IMG/VR virus record: IMGVR_UViG_3300034198_029528
Coordinates: 1 to 28,218 of that record
Reading direction: 5' to 3' (one strand)
Length of the DNA: 28,218 nt
From: a virus
In this document: piece by piece, positions 1 through 10,300 of the stretch
Position numbering within the stretch: position 1 is the first letter of the stretch
Layout of the letters: each line of letters starts with the position of its first letter
Position numbers and translations under genes: made by a program
Notes under the pieces: model-generated
Databases searched by the model: none
What the model saw: the letters and a program-made list of their open reading frames with translations, nothing else
What the model was told of the DNA's origin: nothing

Positions 1-2727
1 AAGCCTCCAACTGGTAAAATCAGCATTGGCAATAGAAGAGAAAGAACTGTATTTGAAGTCAAGGTAGATCCAGCAGCAACAGATCCATACGGATTATTTG
101 ATGAGGTTTCGGGCATAGATAAGATGGTTGTATCTAACTTTACCAACTTCACATCAGATGGCGAAACAGAGATAGAGCCTATAGTTTTCACGAGATTCTT
201 GTTACATAATATTGGCGATATTTTTGATTCGGTGACTAAGCAGTATACTTTTGCATCAGGCAAGGGCAGACGGTTGTTGTCATATCAGCCTGTTGGCGGA
301 AATATAACTTTCATGGCTGGCACTGCAGAGCCTGCCAATATCTACAAATATGATAATCAAACACAAACTTGGTCATTGTTTGACAAGCTAGAGGTTGTTG
401 GTGGAGTTTCCGATCCTAGTGCGTCGGTTGAGTTTATCATTGCATATAATGATAGGATTTATGTAGGCACAGGCAGTCCATCTGGTGTTGGAAAGATATG
501 GATTCTCAACACGAATACAAATAAATTTGATTTGTTTAGAACTTTGCCTGGCAATACTCATGCATATTGCGCTCTTGTATATGATGATGTTTTGTATTTT
601 GGTGGCGGTGGCGGAAGTTATGGTGCGTTATATTCCTATGATGGAGTTACTTCCAAAGAGATATTCACGGGCATAAGCGGCGCAGTATTCTCGCTTGTTG
701 AGTCAAATGGTGAGCTCTATGCCGGAACAGGTGCTGAGGGACGTGTATATAAGCTGGATGTAAAGAATCAAACGCAGCAAATTGTTGATGTTAATGCAGA
801 CAGAAATTGCATAAGCATAGATAAGGCATTGGTAAACGGTACTGAGTTTGTTTTCAGTGGATATAGTTCTAATGGCCAAATAAAGCGTTCACGTACGCCA
901 GATGGAGTATTCATTCACTCATTCAAGACTGTTCCATCAAGCGTCTATTCGTTACGCAATATAGATGGTACACTCTACGCTGCCATCGGTAACTCTGTAT
1001 ATTATCTTGACAATGTGTGGACGAATAAGTACACGCACAGAGAAAATGTCAGAGATATTGTTGCGGGCGATGGCGGATCTGTTTGGTTTGTTTCTGATTC
1101 ATACATTTATAAAATCGCGCAAATAGATAATATCAAGAGAGTATATCTCAAATTGATAGATAAGGCTGGTAACGAGACTGCATTGTACACGGACGCAGCA
1201 CAAACTGCCCTCAACGAAGATTTGTTTGCTGAAATATCGTTGAGCAATCTTTCAGAATTTATAAATCAAAATCGCATATTGAAAGTAGATGAATTCGGCA
1301 ATGCAACATCTCTCAGAGAAGGCAACGATAGATTCTACTCGGCTGACATCATTGAAGAAGAGAAGGGCGAGTATTATTCAGAAATTTTCAACGGCTCGAA
1401 TAACTTTGTGTCTTGGGATAAGATTTTATGGGATGCTAGCATTCCTGAAAATACAAGCATGGAAATTCAGGTCAGAACGGCTAATACTAGAGATGCAGTA
1501 ATGGATGCTGATTTTTCATATGCTGTAGATGGCAAGGATGCATCTGCTGATGTTTCATTTTTGTCTGGTCAATTCTTGCAGTTCAAAATCATATTACGTA
1601 GTATGGTAAGGGGTCTAAGCCCAACTGTCAAGAATGTGGTGGTCCGCATGGTTTCAAGCGATTCGACACACTTCTTTACTACAAACTTCGTTCTTCCAAG
1701 CAGATTGAAGGGCGGCATACTTACTTCAACTAAGCTCTTGCCAGTATCTGCTGAAGTAGTCTTTGGTATCAACACTTCTGATTCAACCAATTTCTCGGAA
1801 TATCAGATCATTGATGAAAATAGAGTGTTCACTACTGATGAAATTCAAAATGGCAGTAATATGCGTGTTGGCATAAGATTCATAACTCCTACAAAATCAG
1901 AAGCATCTGACTATGTACCTGAATACTCGCCTTACGGCGAGGCAGCTATGCTCAACTCGTTGGAATGGAATTATACGAATGATAGTGGATCGTCAGTGTT
2001 GTACAACTTCAAAGTGAGTTTCTATGAAGATAGTTCGTTGAATACTTTGATTTATAGTGCAAGTTCTGCTGACTCGTATGTTGGGTTTAGTGCTGATGGC
2101 GATATTTTCCCAACAGGCGGCATATACATCAACTCAGGTAAGAGTGCAACACTATCCTTTACGCCTGTCGGAGAAACTCCGCTGCGTTGTAATACAATTT
2201 ATTATATCAAAATAGAAAGCCTCAGCACATTAGGAGATGAAGTTGTTTTGGATAACAACATATTCTATCAAACTTGTGCTACCACATTCGTTGATACCAT
2301 AAGCTTCGATTTTGTAAACACAACAACAGTGTCTGAGGATTATCACTTCAGAATAAGATTCTATAATAATTCTGAAAGAACCGATTTAAAGTATACAGCA
2401 TTTAGCGGAAATGATACTAGCAATTGGTTTGTAGGGTCATCACCGATAAGCGTTTACGGAGCTTTGGTCGAGGCAGGCGAAACTGTGAATGTTACATTCA
2501 CTCCATCGTTGTCGTATATAGATCCGAACAAGACTTACTATCTATCTGTTGATATTTATGATGGAACCAAGTTTGAAAATAATAGCAACTCATTCACATT
2601 CAAGGCAAATGAGGTTTCATCACAAATATACTGTGGTGACTATGCGGATGTACCTGTGGTGAAGAACTTTGCAATAATGTTTGAACTTGAGAACAATGAA
2701 TTCATTAGCATGCGAGTTAAAGTATAA
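1..2727 (+). CDS. Virion surface/fibre-like protein with beta-propeller and tandem Ig-like repeats (5' partial)
   Basis: The reading frame is open from base 1, so the start lies upstream; 908 residues are visible. The first internal ATG is at 124, but the in-frame sequence before it reads like continuing protein. Bases ~250-1120 encode a beta-propeller of kelch/WD character, with repeated blades such as 'YNDRIYVGTG', 'YDDVLYFGGG' and 'SNGELYAGTG'. Bases ~1375-1655 encode a beta-sandwich of the kind often found behind propellers in surface proteins (a W-D-x-I-x-W motif, then GQFLQFKI and SPTVKNVVV). Bases ~1951-2560 hold two tandem ~95-residue Ig-like repeats. There are no membrane segments and no enzyme motif. 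The TAA stop overlaps the next ATG by one base (TAATG), so the two genes are probably translationally coupled. I infer a tail-fibre or tail-tip component from architecture and neighbours; the exact role is unknown. Confidence 0.8.
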   Translation, partial: KPPTGKISIGNRRERTVFEVKVDPAATDPYGLFDEVSGIDKMVVSNFTNFTSDGETEIEPIVFTRFLLHNIGDIFDSVTKQYTFASGKGRRLLSYQPVGGNITFMAGTAEPANIYKYDNQTQTWSLFDKLEVVGGVSDPSASVEFIIAYNDRIYVGTGSPSGVGKIWILNTNTNKFDLFRTLPGNTHAYCALVYDDVLYFGGGGGSYGALYSYDGVTSKEIFTGISGAVFSLVESNGELYAGTGAEGRVYKLDVKNQTQQIVDVNADRNCISIDKALVNGTEFVFSGYSSNGQIKRSRTPDGVFIHSFKTVPSSVYSLRNIDGTLYAAIGNSVYYLDNVWTNKYTHRENVRDIVAGDGGSVWFVSDSYIYKIAQIDNIKRVYLKLIDKAGNETALYTDAAQTALNEDLFAEISLSNLSEFINQNRILKVDEFGNATSLREGNDRFYSADIIEEEKGEYYSEIFNGSNNFVSWDKILWDASIPENTSMEIQVRTANTRDAVMDADFSYAVDGKDASADVSFLSGQFLQFKIILRSMVRGLSPTVKNVVVRMVSSDSTHFFTTNFVLPSRLKGGILTSTKLLPVSAEVVFGINTSDSTNFSEYQIIDENRVFTTDEIQNGSNMRVGIRFITPTKSEASDYVPEYSPYGEAAMLNSLEWNYTNDSGSSVLYNFKVSFYEDSSLNTLIYSASSADSYVGFSADGDIFPTGGIYINSGKSATLSFTPVGETPLRCNTIYYIKIESLSTLGDEVVLDNNIFYQTCATTFVDTISFDFVNTTTVSEDYHFRIRFYNNSERTDLKYTAFSGNDTSNWFVGSSPISVYGALVEAGETVNVTFTPSLSYIDPNKTYYLSVDIYDGTKFENNSNSFTFKANEVSSQIYCGDYADVPVVKNFAIMFELENNEFISMRVKV
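1951..2560 (+). repeat. Two diverged ~95-residue Ig-like protein repeats
   Basis: Copy 1 (~1951-2224) and copy 2 (~2293-2560) align along their length. Each runs: an opening strand ending in N-T or N-D, then Y/H-x-F-(K/R)-(V/I)-(S/R)-F-Y, an L-(I/K)-Y-(S/T)-A strand, (I/A)-x-x-(S/A)-G-(K/E)-(S/T)-(A/V)-(T/N)-(L/V)-(S/T)-F-T-P, and (I/T)-Y-Y-(I/L) near the end. The similarity is at protein level only; the DNA has diverged, so the duplication is old. The pattern resembles CARDB/Ig-like stalk domains that lengthen a fibre. Confidence 0.65.
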
Positions 2728-5700
2728 TGGCTGAAAAATCTCCATATTTTGGTTTGGAATATTTCGTTGTTGGCGATTATTATTCCGCAACAATAGATAA
2801 AAGAAGATTTGAGACTATAGACCAAGGCATGGCCTTCATTTCAGACCTCATAGGTCCAGGTGTAATTCAAGGTTGGAATTTGTCTGTAGATACCAATCTG
2901 TCTCTGACCATATCAGAAGGTTGGGGCATGATAGGTAGGCAGATAACGAAAACATATGGCGATTACACTCGTTCTCTTACTGATAATAATTTGTATTATG
3001 TTTGGATGCGAGGCAGGCCAGGTGTTATAGGTCAACTCAGTGGCTTTTCCAAAACTGCTTCATGTGTTTATTCAGATACAACTCCGCCAGCAATACCAAC
3101 TAATTTGCATGCTACTCAAAGCAGCACCGATTCTATAACAATAGAATGGAATGCTGTGACTGCAATAGATTTGGCTAAATACCTTATATATCGTAGCACA
3201 AACAACATTGATTATTCTTTGATAGATGAATCTACGGAAAATTCTTATAATGATGTTGGCTTGGATGAAAACACAATATATTACTATAAAATCAAAAGTG
3301 TAGATTATTCGGGCAACTACAGTAATTTTTCAAGTGTTTTAACCTCAGTTACATCTGTAGATTCGTCGCAACCTGCAAATCCAAGTAATGTAAAAATTAC
3401 TGCAGGCAAAAATTTGCTCTATCTTACATGGAATACGGCTCCTTATGGTAATATAGCCAAATATATCGCATATGTGACTCCGATCAATGTTGATGGCACA
3501 TCGCAAGGTTCTACTTTGACTTTCGAAACAACTTATGACAAGGTTGATTTGACAGTATATAATCTTGAAAATGATCAGTTATATTCCGTAGTACTCAAGT
3601 CTGTTTCGGTAAATGAAATTGAAAGTGATGGAGTAGAAAAGAAATCTACGCCACGCTACTATGTTGGTCCACCAGATATAATATTCGTAACTGTTGATGA
3701 TTTTGAGAATACTACATCACAGTATCGAAATGGACTTAACATAAATTGGTCAACATATGACAACCCATATGAGACATTTGATGGTTATGCTGAGATATTG
3801 ATCGAGGAATACAGTCCAACTGATGTAATTACAACGAGCGAATGGATAAGAGTAGCGGCTGGTGTAACGACTAAATCTATAGAAGTTTTTTTATATAAGA
3901 AAAATAACAGTAATTTCTATAAGTCAATCGAAGCTAGATTTACCTACTATGTCACAGTTCGTAACGTAGATGAAAATGGCGTTACCAGCGTCGGCAAACG
4001 AATCAAACATGTGGCTCGTAATTATGTGTTGCCTGAAACTCCAGGTAACTTGCAGATAACACAGAATCAAGATTATAGTTTATATTTCACATTTGATAAT
4101 ACCAAGTCTGTTTTTGCTACCAATTACGTGCGAATATTGCAGACCCTCAATTCAGTACAAACAGAACTGCTGGCATTTACGAATATTGGCAAATCGACTT
4201 ATTATTTATTGGCCAAAGATTTTGTGCAGAATGATGCTACATACACTTTTGAAATTTATTGTGTTGATGAATTTGACAATCAAAGCGATACGGCTAGTGT
4301 TTCTGCTCAAGTAAGCATCGCAGCACAGGTTACTACTCCTGTGCCTCCACGAACTTCAATATTTCCAGGCGATAAGCAAAATACACTTACTTGGAATATT
4401 GATGATGCCACTAAAATATCAACCTATAAAGTTTATAGAGCATTAGATAAATTTGATCTAACTTCCACAGATTTTTCTCTGATAGAAACGCTTGATGGAG
4501 ATCAACTTACATATACTGATTATGAGGTTGACAACAATACAGCATATGCATATTTCGTTGTTGCAACTAATTCATTAGGCAGATCATCACCGAATATCAT
4601 AAACAATCCAAGAACATCGCAAGCGTTTGTTGTCGGCAAGCCCAAGTCTGTATCAATTTTGCCTATAATTACAGATTTAACAGCAAGCATACTTGGAAGT
4701 AGCATCGAGATTTCATGGCAACCCACAGGTGGCGTTTTTGATGGTTATGAAATATATAAATCTATAGATAATAAATATTCGTTTCAATATTTAACAAATG
4801 TTTCTGCATCTACAAGTTATTACTTGGATCAGAATGCCTTATTGAAGACTTCAAAAATATATTATATTATTCGCAAATATAGAAACGAAGCAGAGCCATA
4901 TATAACTGAAAGCAATGTAGACGTTACTAATGCCGTGATTCTCGCGAAAATTACTACTAGTAATGGATCTGCAACTATAGATAAAACAGTCGCTAGAAAT
5001 ATTGCAGGCCTCGAAGACCCTATTAGAATTGAAACACGCAAAGTATTGGCTGAACATAAACATACCTATAATTCCGATACTGATGATCGCAGAATAAATC
5101 TTAATGATCAGATTATAGTTGATGATTGGACTTCGCTGGATAATCAAGCGTTCATCACCGCAACAGATATATCTAATACTACAACCTATGAAGTTTATCT
5201 TGATGGCAAAATAGCAAGTGAGTATAAGATAGTCTATTTGTTGAATAAAGAAAGTGGAAAGTTAACATTTGAAACTAAACTTGCTGCAACAGGATATGAA
5301 TCTGATACAGCAACGTATCCATTTTCAACTTTGCCAACTATTTCTGTTAAATTTGGCGGCATAGAAGAAGTACAAGGAACTTTGCCAAAAAATAGATTGC
5401 AAAGCGTTAGTGCAACGCAAATTACATCTGGCAAGTTCATGAAGAAACAGTTGGAAGATTTCAATCATGATGGTCGTATCAAAGAAAAACTTGTGCCTTT
5501 GCAGTTGCAGACAGTGAATTTAGATAGCGGCTATCGTTACTCATTGCAAGATCAAACTGAAATATTCGGTAATGCTATAGTTTTTTATGAGATCATTCCC
5601 ATAAATTCAGAAAATGTAGATTTGCTTGCATCAACAAGTGACGGCATTTATACCAGCGCAGATTATGGAAATACATGGACCAAGAAGATTAGTCTTGTCA

Positions 5701-7337
5701 CGCCGCCATCAAAATTCTATTATTCTGAAAAATATAAATCATTCTTTGCTGCTACCAATACTGGCTTTTTCTATGGTCGAGGCGAAACTGCTGCTGATTT
5801 CAATGAATGGAGAGAAGTTGTTGGTGCAGAAAATACAAAAATAATAAGAGATATCATCGAAGACAATAACGGTGATATATATTGCAGTAGTGATCTAGGT
5901 GCTTATAAATTAAGAAAGTCTGTCGGTGAAAATATATTTTATCTAGAGCAGTTGCCAATATTCGGTCCAATAAGTACCGAAGGTTATGCGATGCTTTATG
6001 ATGCGAATCATGGTAGAATTATTGTTAGCAACTCGTTGGGTATTTTTGAATCGTATGATGGCGGAGCAAATTGGTTCTTCAGTGATGAATTTACCGAGCA
6101 AAGACCAATTCATGTCTTGATACAAGATAATGATTATACGTTTGCTTTGACCGATTTCATGGTATGGAGAAAATCGATTACATCTCAATTCTTTGAGCGT
6201 ATCGGAGTTCTTGAAGATGTTGAAATTTCAAGGAAAATGGTGATATGGAATGATAGAATTTACATATCCACTGATATTGGTCTTGTTGCTTCCTCGCCTG
6301 ATGAAAATATTTATACAAATGATACTGTAGTTTTTGAAATAGCATATCCTAATTTGAGAATCAAGAGCCATAGATTGCCTGCAACTTCGTTGAATATAAT
6401 TGATGATAAGTTGTTTATAGGTACCGAAAACAGTCTTTATATAAGCGATAGGCCTTCACATATTGCGATACATTATGAAAATACACAATATTTGATGCCA
6501 ACAATATATGTCAATGGCATAGAGCAAAAAATTGGTTATAGATTCACTACAAACGATACGGCCTTGGGTAAATATCTTTGTTTTGATGAAAAGCAGCCAT
6601 ATGGAACAATAGTTACCGTTGCAAATCAATACCAAATTTATACTGCTAAATATGGTGGTTGGGTAAACGACAACTTCATATCTTCCGTAACCTTGCATCT
6701 TGATGGCATATCTTTGAATCAAATAAGTTTGGCTGAAAGGCCAGCAGATACTATGCAGGCACTTGTTTTGCCAACATATAATGATAGAAATGCTCATGCC
6801 AGCGGAGCTTCTGCTGCCTCTACATCTTTTGAATCAGCTAGATCGGAATTGCTTGCTACAAATGTCGATTCTACTAATGCATTCTTGTCATTCAAGAATT
6901 TTGACAAGGATCATGTAGTGCTAACTTTCAACTATTTGGATAGATTCTTGTCACAATTATACGAAAGCGCAAGAGTTACAACTATTACAAACGCAGACGG
7001 CACAACTACTACTGTTGATTTTACGCCACCAGAATTCAGAGTATTGCTTATGAATACTGATACCGCATATGATAAAAACTACATAGGTTCTCATGGCGTT
7101 TATAACGAATGGATTAACACGAATTCGAGTTCAACTTCGCCAGGTAAATTTGGCAATGAACTTGATGCAACATTTAGATTGAAGCAAGAATTGTTGGGCG
7201 GTACTGCTGACTTAGGAATTCAGGGTGGCGGAGAAAATATTGCTGGTGGTTTGTTATTGCCAGATACTGCATCTGATTCGTCATCTACAACAAGTTCTAC
7301 TGGAACTAGCAAAACATCAACCAGCATAGGAGGATAA
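2727..7337 (+). CDS. Giant fibre-like protein: six FN3-like domains plus Asp-box beta-propeller
   Basis: The protein has 1536 residues and starts at an ATG overlapping the previous stop by one base. Residues ~1-115 form a distinct N-terminal region (GDYYSATIDKRRFETIDQG, then GPGVIQGWNL), a good candidate for the virion-attachment domain. Residues ~118-735 read as six successive fibronectin type III-like domains, each with an I/L-x-W strand and a Y-K-I/V-Y or Y-Y-x-I-K strand. Residues ~760-945 are an unassigned linker domain with an EHKH motif. Residues ~954-1244 are a sialidase-type (BNR/Asp-box) propeller with Asp boxes at S977-A-D-Y-G-N-T-W984 and S1109-Y-D-G-G-A-N-W1116. The C-terminus ends in a Ser/Thr-rich tail of about 20 residues. 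Known Asp-box propellers include sialidases, but I see no catalytic arginine triad, so a binding or structural role is safer. No membrane segment is visible. Confidence 0.85.
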   Translation: MAEKSPYFGLEYFVVGDYYSATIDKRRFETIDQGMAFISDLIGPGVIQGWNLSVDTNLSLTISEGWGMIGRQITKTYGDYTRSLTDNNLYYVWMRGRPGVIGQLSGFSKTASCVYSDTTPPAIPTNLHATQSSTDSITIEWNAVTAIDLAKYLIYRSTNNIDYSLIDESTENSYNDVGLDENTIYYYKIKSVDYSGNYSNFSSVLTSVTSVDSSQPANPSNVKITAGKNLLYLTWNTAPYGNIAKYIAYVTPINVDGTSQGSTLTFETTYDKVDLTVYNLENDQLYSVVLKSVSVNEIESDGVEKKSTPRYYVGPPDIIFVTVDDFENTTSQYRNGLNINWSTYDNPYETFDGYAEILIEEYSPTDVITTSEWIRVAAGVTTKSIEVFLYKKNNSNFYKSIEARFTYYVTVRNVDENGVTSVGKRIKHVARNYVLPETPGNLQITQNQDYSLYFTFDNTKSVFATNYVRILQTLNSVQTELLAFTNIGKSTYYLLAKDFVQNDATYTFEIYCVDEFDNQSDTASVSAQVSIAAQVTTPVPPRTSIFPGDKQNTLTWNIDDATKISTYKVYRALDKFDLTSTDFSLIETLDGDQLTYTDYEVDNNTAYAYFVVATNSLGRSSPNIINNPRTSQAFVVGKPKSVSILPIITDLTASILGSSIEISWQPTGGVFDGYEIYKSIDNKYSFQYLTNVSASTSYYLDQNALLKTSKIYYIIRKYRNEAEPYITESNVDVTNAVILAKITTSNGSATIDKTVARNIAGLEDPIRIETRKVLAEHKHTYNSDTDDRRINLNDQIIVDDWTSLDNQAFITATDISNTTTYEVYLDGKIASEYKIVYLLNKESGKLTFETKLAATGYESDTATYPFSTLPTISVKFGGIEEVQGTLPKNRLQSVSATQITSGKFMKKQLEDFNHDGRIKEKLVPLQLQTVNLDSGYRYSLQDQTEIFGNAIVFYEIIPINSENVDLLASTSDGIYTSADYGNTWTKKISLVTPPSKFYYSEKYKSFFAATNTGFFYGRGETAADFNEWREVVGAENTKIIRDIIEDNNGDIYCSSDLGAYKLRKSVGENIFYLEQLPIFGPISTEGYAMLYDANHGRIIVSNSLGIFESYDGGANWFFSDEFTEQRPIHVLIQDNDYTFALTDFMVWRKSITSQFFERIGVLEDVEISRKMVIWNDRIYISTDIGLVASSPDENIYTNDTVVFEIAYPNLRIKSHRLPATSLNIIDDKLFIGTENSLYISDRPSHIAIHYENTQYLMPTIYVNGIEQKIGYRFTTNDTALGKYLCFDEKQPYGTIVTVANQYQIYTAKYGGWVNDNFISSVTLHLDGISLNQISLAERPADTMQALVLPTYNDRNAHASGASAASTSFESARSELLATNVDSTNAFLSFKNFDKDHVVLTFNYLDRFLSQLYESARVTTITNADGTTTTVDFTPPEFRVLLMNTDTAYDKNYIGSHGVYNEWINTNSSSTSPGKFGNELDATFRLKQELLGGTADLGIQGGGENIAGGLLLPDTASDSSSTTSSTGTSKTSTSIGG
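3078..4930 (+). repeat. Array of six fibronectin type III-like domains
   Basis: Domain starts fall at about residues 118, 215, 315, 432, 535 and 645 of the second giant protein. Each opens with a proline-containing linker (PAIPTNL, PANPSNV, GPPDIIF, PETPGNL, TPVPPRT, ITDLTAS), followed by a strand with tryptophan or an equivalent aromatic (ITIEWNA, LYLTWNT, LNINWST, LYFTFDN, NTLTWNI, IEISWQP). The later copies carry the typical tyrosine-rich F/G strands. FN3 arrays are common spacers in phage tail proteins and may give weak adhesion to bacterial surface carbohydrate; that role is inferred here. Confidence 0.75.
7328..7333 (+). promoter_or_regulatory. Strong Shine-Dalgarno site AGGAGG
   Basis: AGGAGG lies five bases before the ATG at 7339, inside the last codons of the preceding gene. 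It fixes the start of the 1490-residue protein and is the best ribosome-binding site in the window, which argues for a host with a conventional anti-Shine-Dalgarno 16S rRNA. Confidence 0.9.
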
Positions 7338-7338
7338 T

Positions 7339-10300
7339 ATGTCGTTGTTTTCGCCTCGTGAAAGTGGAAATCCTGATGCACAGCGTTATATTTGGTTGAA
7401 TGTAAATAACTATACTGCCGATATGATACGCGATTACAGCACAGGCTCGCCTATATCGCAAAACACAGCCACATGGTCTGTAACATTTGAAAAGCAAACT
7501 ATAGAATGGCGTGGCATATCGTTCACAATCACGCTTACGAATAAAACTCAAACAGAGCAGCCAGCCCCATATCTAAAAATAGATAGCGGCATGTATCATC
7601 CTAATTGGAACGCTGCAGGTGGCGATTCGGTATGGCGACATGTTAGAAATTATACGAATCACGATTCCTACGGTTTGCGCATGGAATCAGTTTCATATCC
7701 GTCCGTCAAAAATCCTGCGACTGATTACTTTGGAAATAAAAACGCTATTTATGGAATCAATTGGTTCGCTCCATGTTTGACTGTAGACAATTATGCTGCA
7801 AATACATTTGTTGGAGAAGGCTTGCAGATGATGTCGGTATCAACCAACTATCCATATCCATTTAAAATCTATGGTGAGTTTGATGCATCTACTCTTAAGG
7901 CATATTTCAGGATAGATGCCAACGTTGATTTGCCAGACGTTGGTATCATAGATAAATTTCAGCCAGGCGAAGTTCGATCATGGAAAGTTTGGTTGCGTTT
8001 TGAAAATTACAACAACATGTGTTTGTTTGACAGTCCTTTAACTCGCCATGGAAGTCCTTCGTATAGAAAAGTTGCTGCTTTGCGATCTTATGAACCATAT
8101 TTCTTATGGTATTGGGACAAGCACGGCGATCCAAATCATGGCCCAAGAGTAAGTGGCAGAATTTACGGAGTGAAGCTCGCAGGTCCATCTGCTCCGAAAT
8201 CATATTTCAATGCCAAAGACAATCCACGACGATACTTCTTGTTTACAACACAAGACAAGATAAATCTCAATGGAGCTTTGCCGCTGCCAGGTCAGTCGTA
8301 TGTAAATCCACAAAATGTAACAGGATGGAAAGAATTACTAAATGGGATCATTGATGTTGCAACCTTGAAAACATATGGCTACAAAGCCGCCATGTTGTTC
8401 AATGTTTCTGGTTGGGGAAACAACGACGCAGGCGGCAATCCGTCGTATTTCACCAATTTGCCCATAAATCTGCGCAATACTTTATCTGAATTGAAAAAAT
8501 GGGAAACCGACAATTCATTCAGAATTATTTTCGCGGCAGATAATGCTATGAACAAGATAAATCTTGGTTCATATTCTGATGCTGCCATCAATTTTGATAA
8601 TAATAATCCACAACATGTCGATTCGCTTCTGAATAATTACAACAATGGTGGCTTGAAATCAGTGAGCGGTTTATCAATGCTCGATCTGCCATTGACCACG
8701 ATTAAGAAGTATGTTAATACATATCTAGAGAGTTGGCGTAGTTTATTCGGATCAATAAGTTTTGTGGGCGAAAATCGTCAAGAAAATAGTTTGTATGATT
8801 TTGCTGTTCCATCATATATTGATAGATCTGAATTTTTGACTGCGGATTATTCCAAAGGCGGAAGAGATTGGTTCTTGGATATGCTTATGCAAGGAGCAGA
8901 TCCTTGGGTATTCATGCCTCTAGATTCTTGGTATGCAGATTATGGAAACAGCGATCAAACACGAGCTGCATACGATGCATATGCTCAATATATAGAAAAT
9001 AAGCATCAAGTTATACCTGTTACCATAGGCAGAATAGTAAAGAGTGAATGCTTATATCCGAAAAAATTGGATTGGAAAGATGATTTCGTAATCTATTCTA
9101 GCATCACTCCTAGTGGCAACGATTCTGTATGTCGTGCGGGTGATGGTGTTCTGAATCGTAAGATTTGCTTACCAGATGATTTGCATAAGTCATATACATC
9201 TAATTCGCCCGCAATTACTAATATGTTAGGCTTGTATCAGTTTGATGCATATTATGATTGGTCTATGCCCGGCGATACTAAACAGTCATGGGTTCCATGT
9301 TCAAGTATTGGTGGCGAATTGAAGTCGATGAGTGGCGACTCTTTACTGTGGTTATATCAAGACGACAAGCTCCAGAAAGCCAAACAAACATTGTCAAATA
9401 ATTTGCAAGGCATATATAGGCCAGGTGGAGCATACATACCTGCAAGTTATGCTTCTGATATTTTTCATAATTTTGAATTAAGTATTACATTGGATAACGG
9501 AACCAATAGACAAGTTGCTGTTGGATTTGGTTTGGAAATGTATGATGTTAACGATACGAGATTGGTAAGATCATCGCCTGGCTCTGGTTTGCAATCAAGA
9601 ACACTTCGTAATTGGTGGATATGGGTGCAAGACCAAGTTAATCCTGGCTGGTCAACAAATAAAACTGTTGATCAGCAAAGCGCATATCTGCAGCAGGCTT
9701 GGGCAGATCGTTGGCTTTATTACATGCAACAGCTTAATGTTACAATAAGATCTGTGCGTCCTAATATTAGAAAAATAGGATTCTACGGAGCGGTGCCTGA
9801 GAATAATGGATGGAGACTCGACGGATTGAATTTCGGTAAATCAAATCCTGAGCAAACCAATACTGCTTCACAAACTGAGATGATGCATTGGGATGCTTGG
9901 ATAAAGGCATTTGACTTCTTGGCTCCATCACTCTACTTGTTTCAGCCTACTGCAAATTATGAGGTTCCTTTGCAAATCACCGATCAAGGACGCAAGCAAG
10001 GCGATCCAATACAAGAGCGATTATTTTATCTTCTATGTCTGCGTGATAATTTGGAAATTGGCAGAATAGCAAATAAGCAGGTCTATGTTTTTGCTTGGCC
10101 TAGATATTTGCGCGGAGAAACAGTAATAAACAATAATATTGGTGATTTTTTAACACGCTCTGTATATACTGCGGGCTGTCAAGGTGTTATTTGGTGGGCT
10201 ATCGTTGGCAATAGACAGGCTACATTGAGTGAAATGGCCTTGATACAGAATTCATTCTATGATGCTGCTAATTTCATTAATGCCAGAGTTGCCGCACATA

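Noticed and set aside
5586-6458. Active sialidase
   Set aside because: Two Asp boxes show the propeller fold, but no arginine triad or Tyr/Glu catalytic pair is recognisable, so only the fold is claimed.
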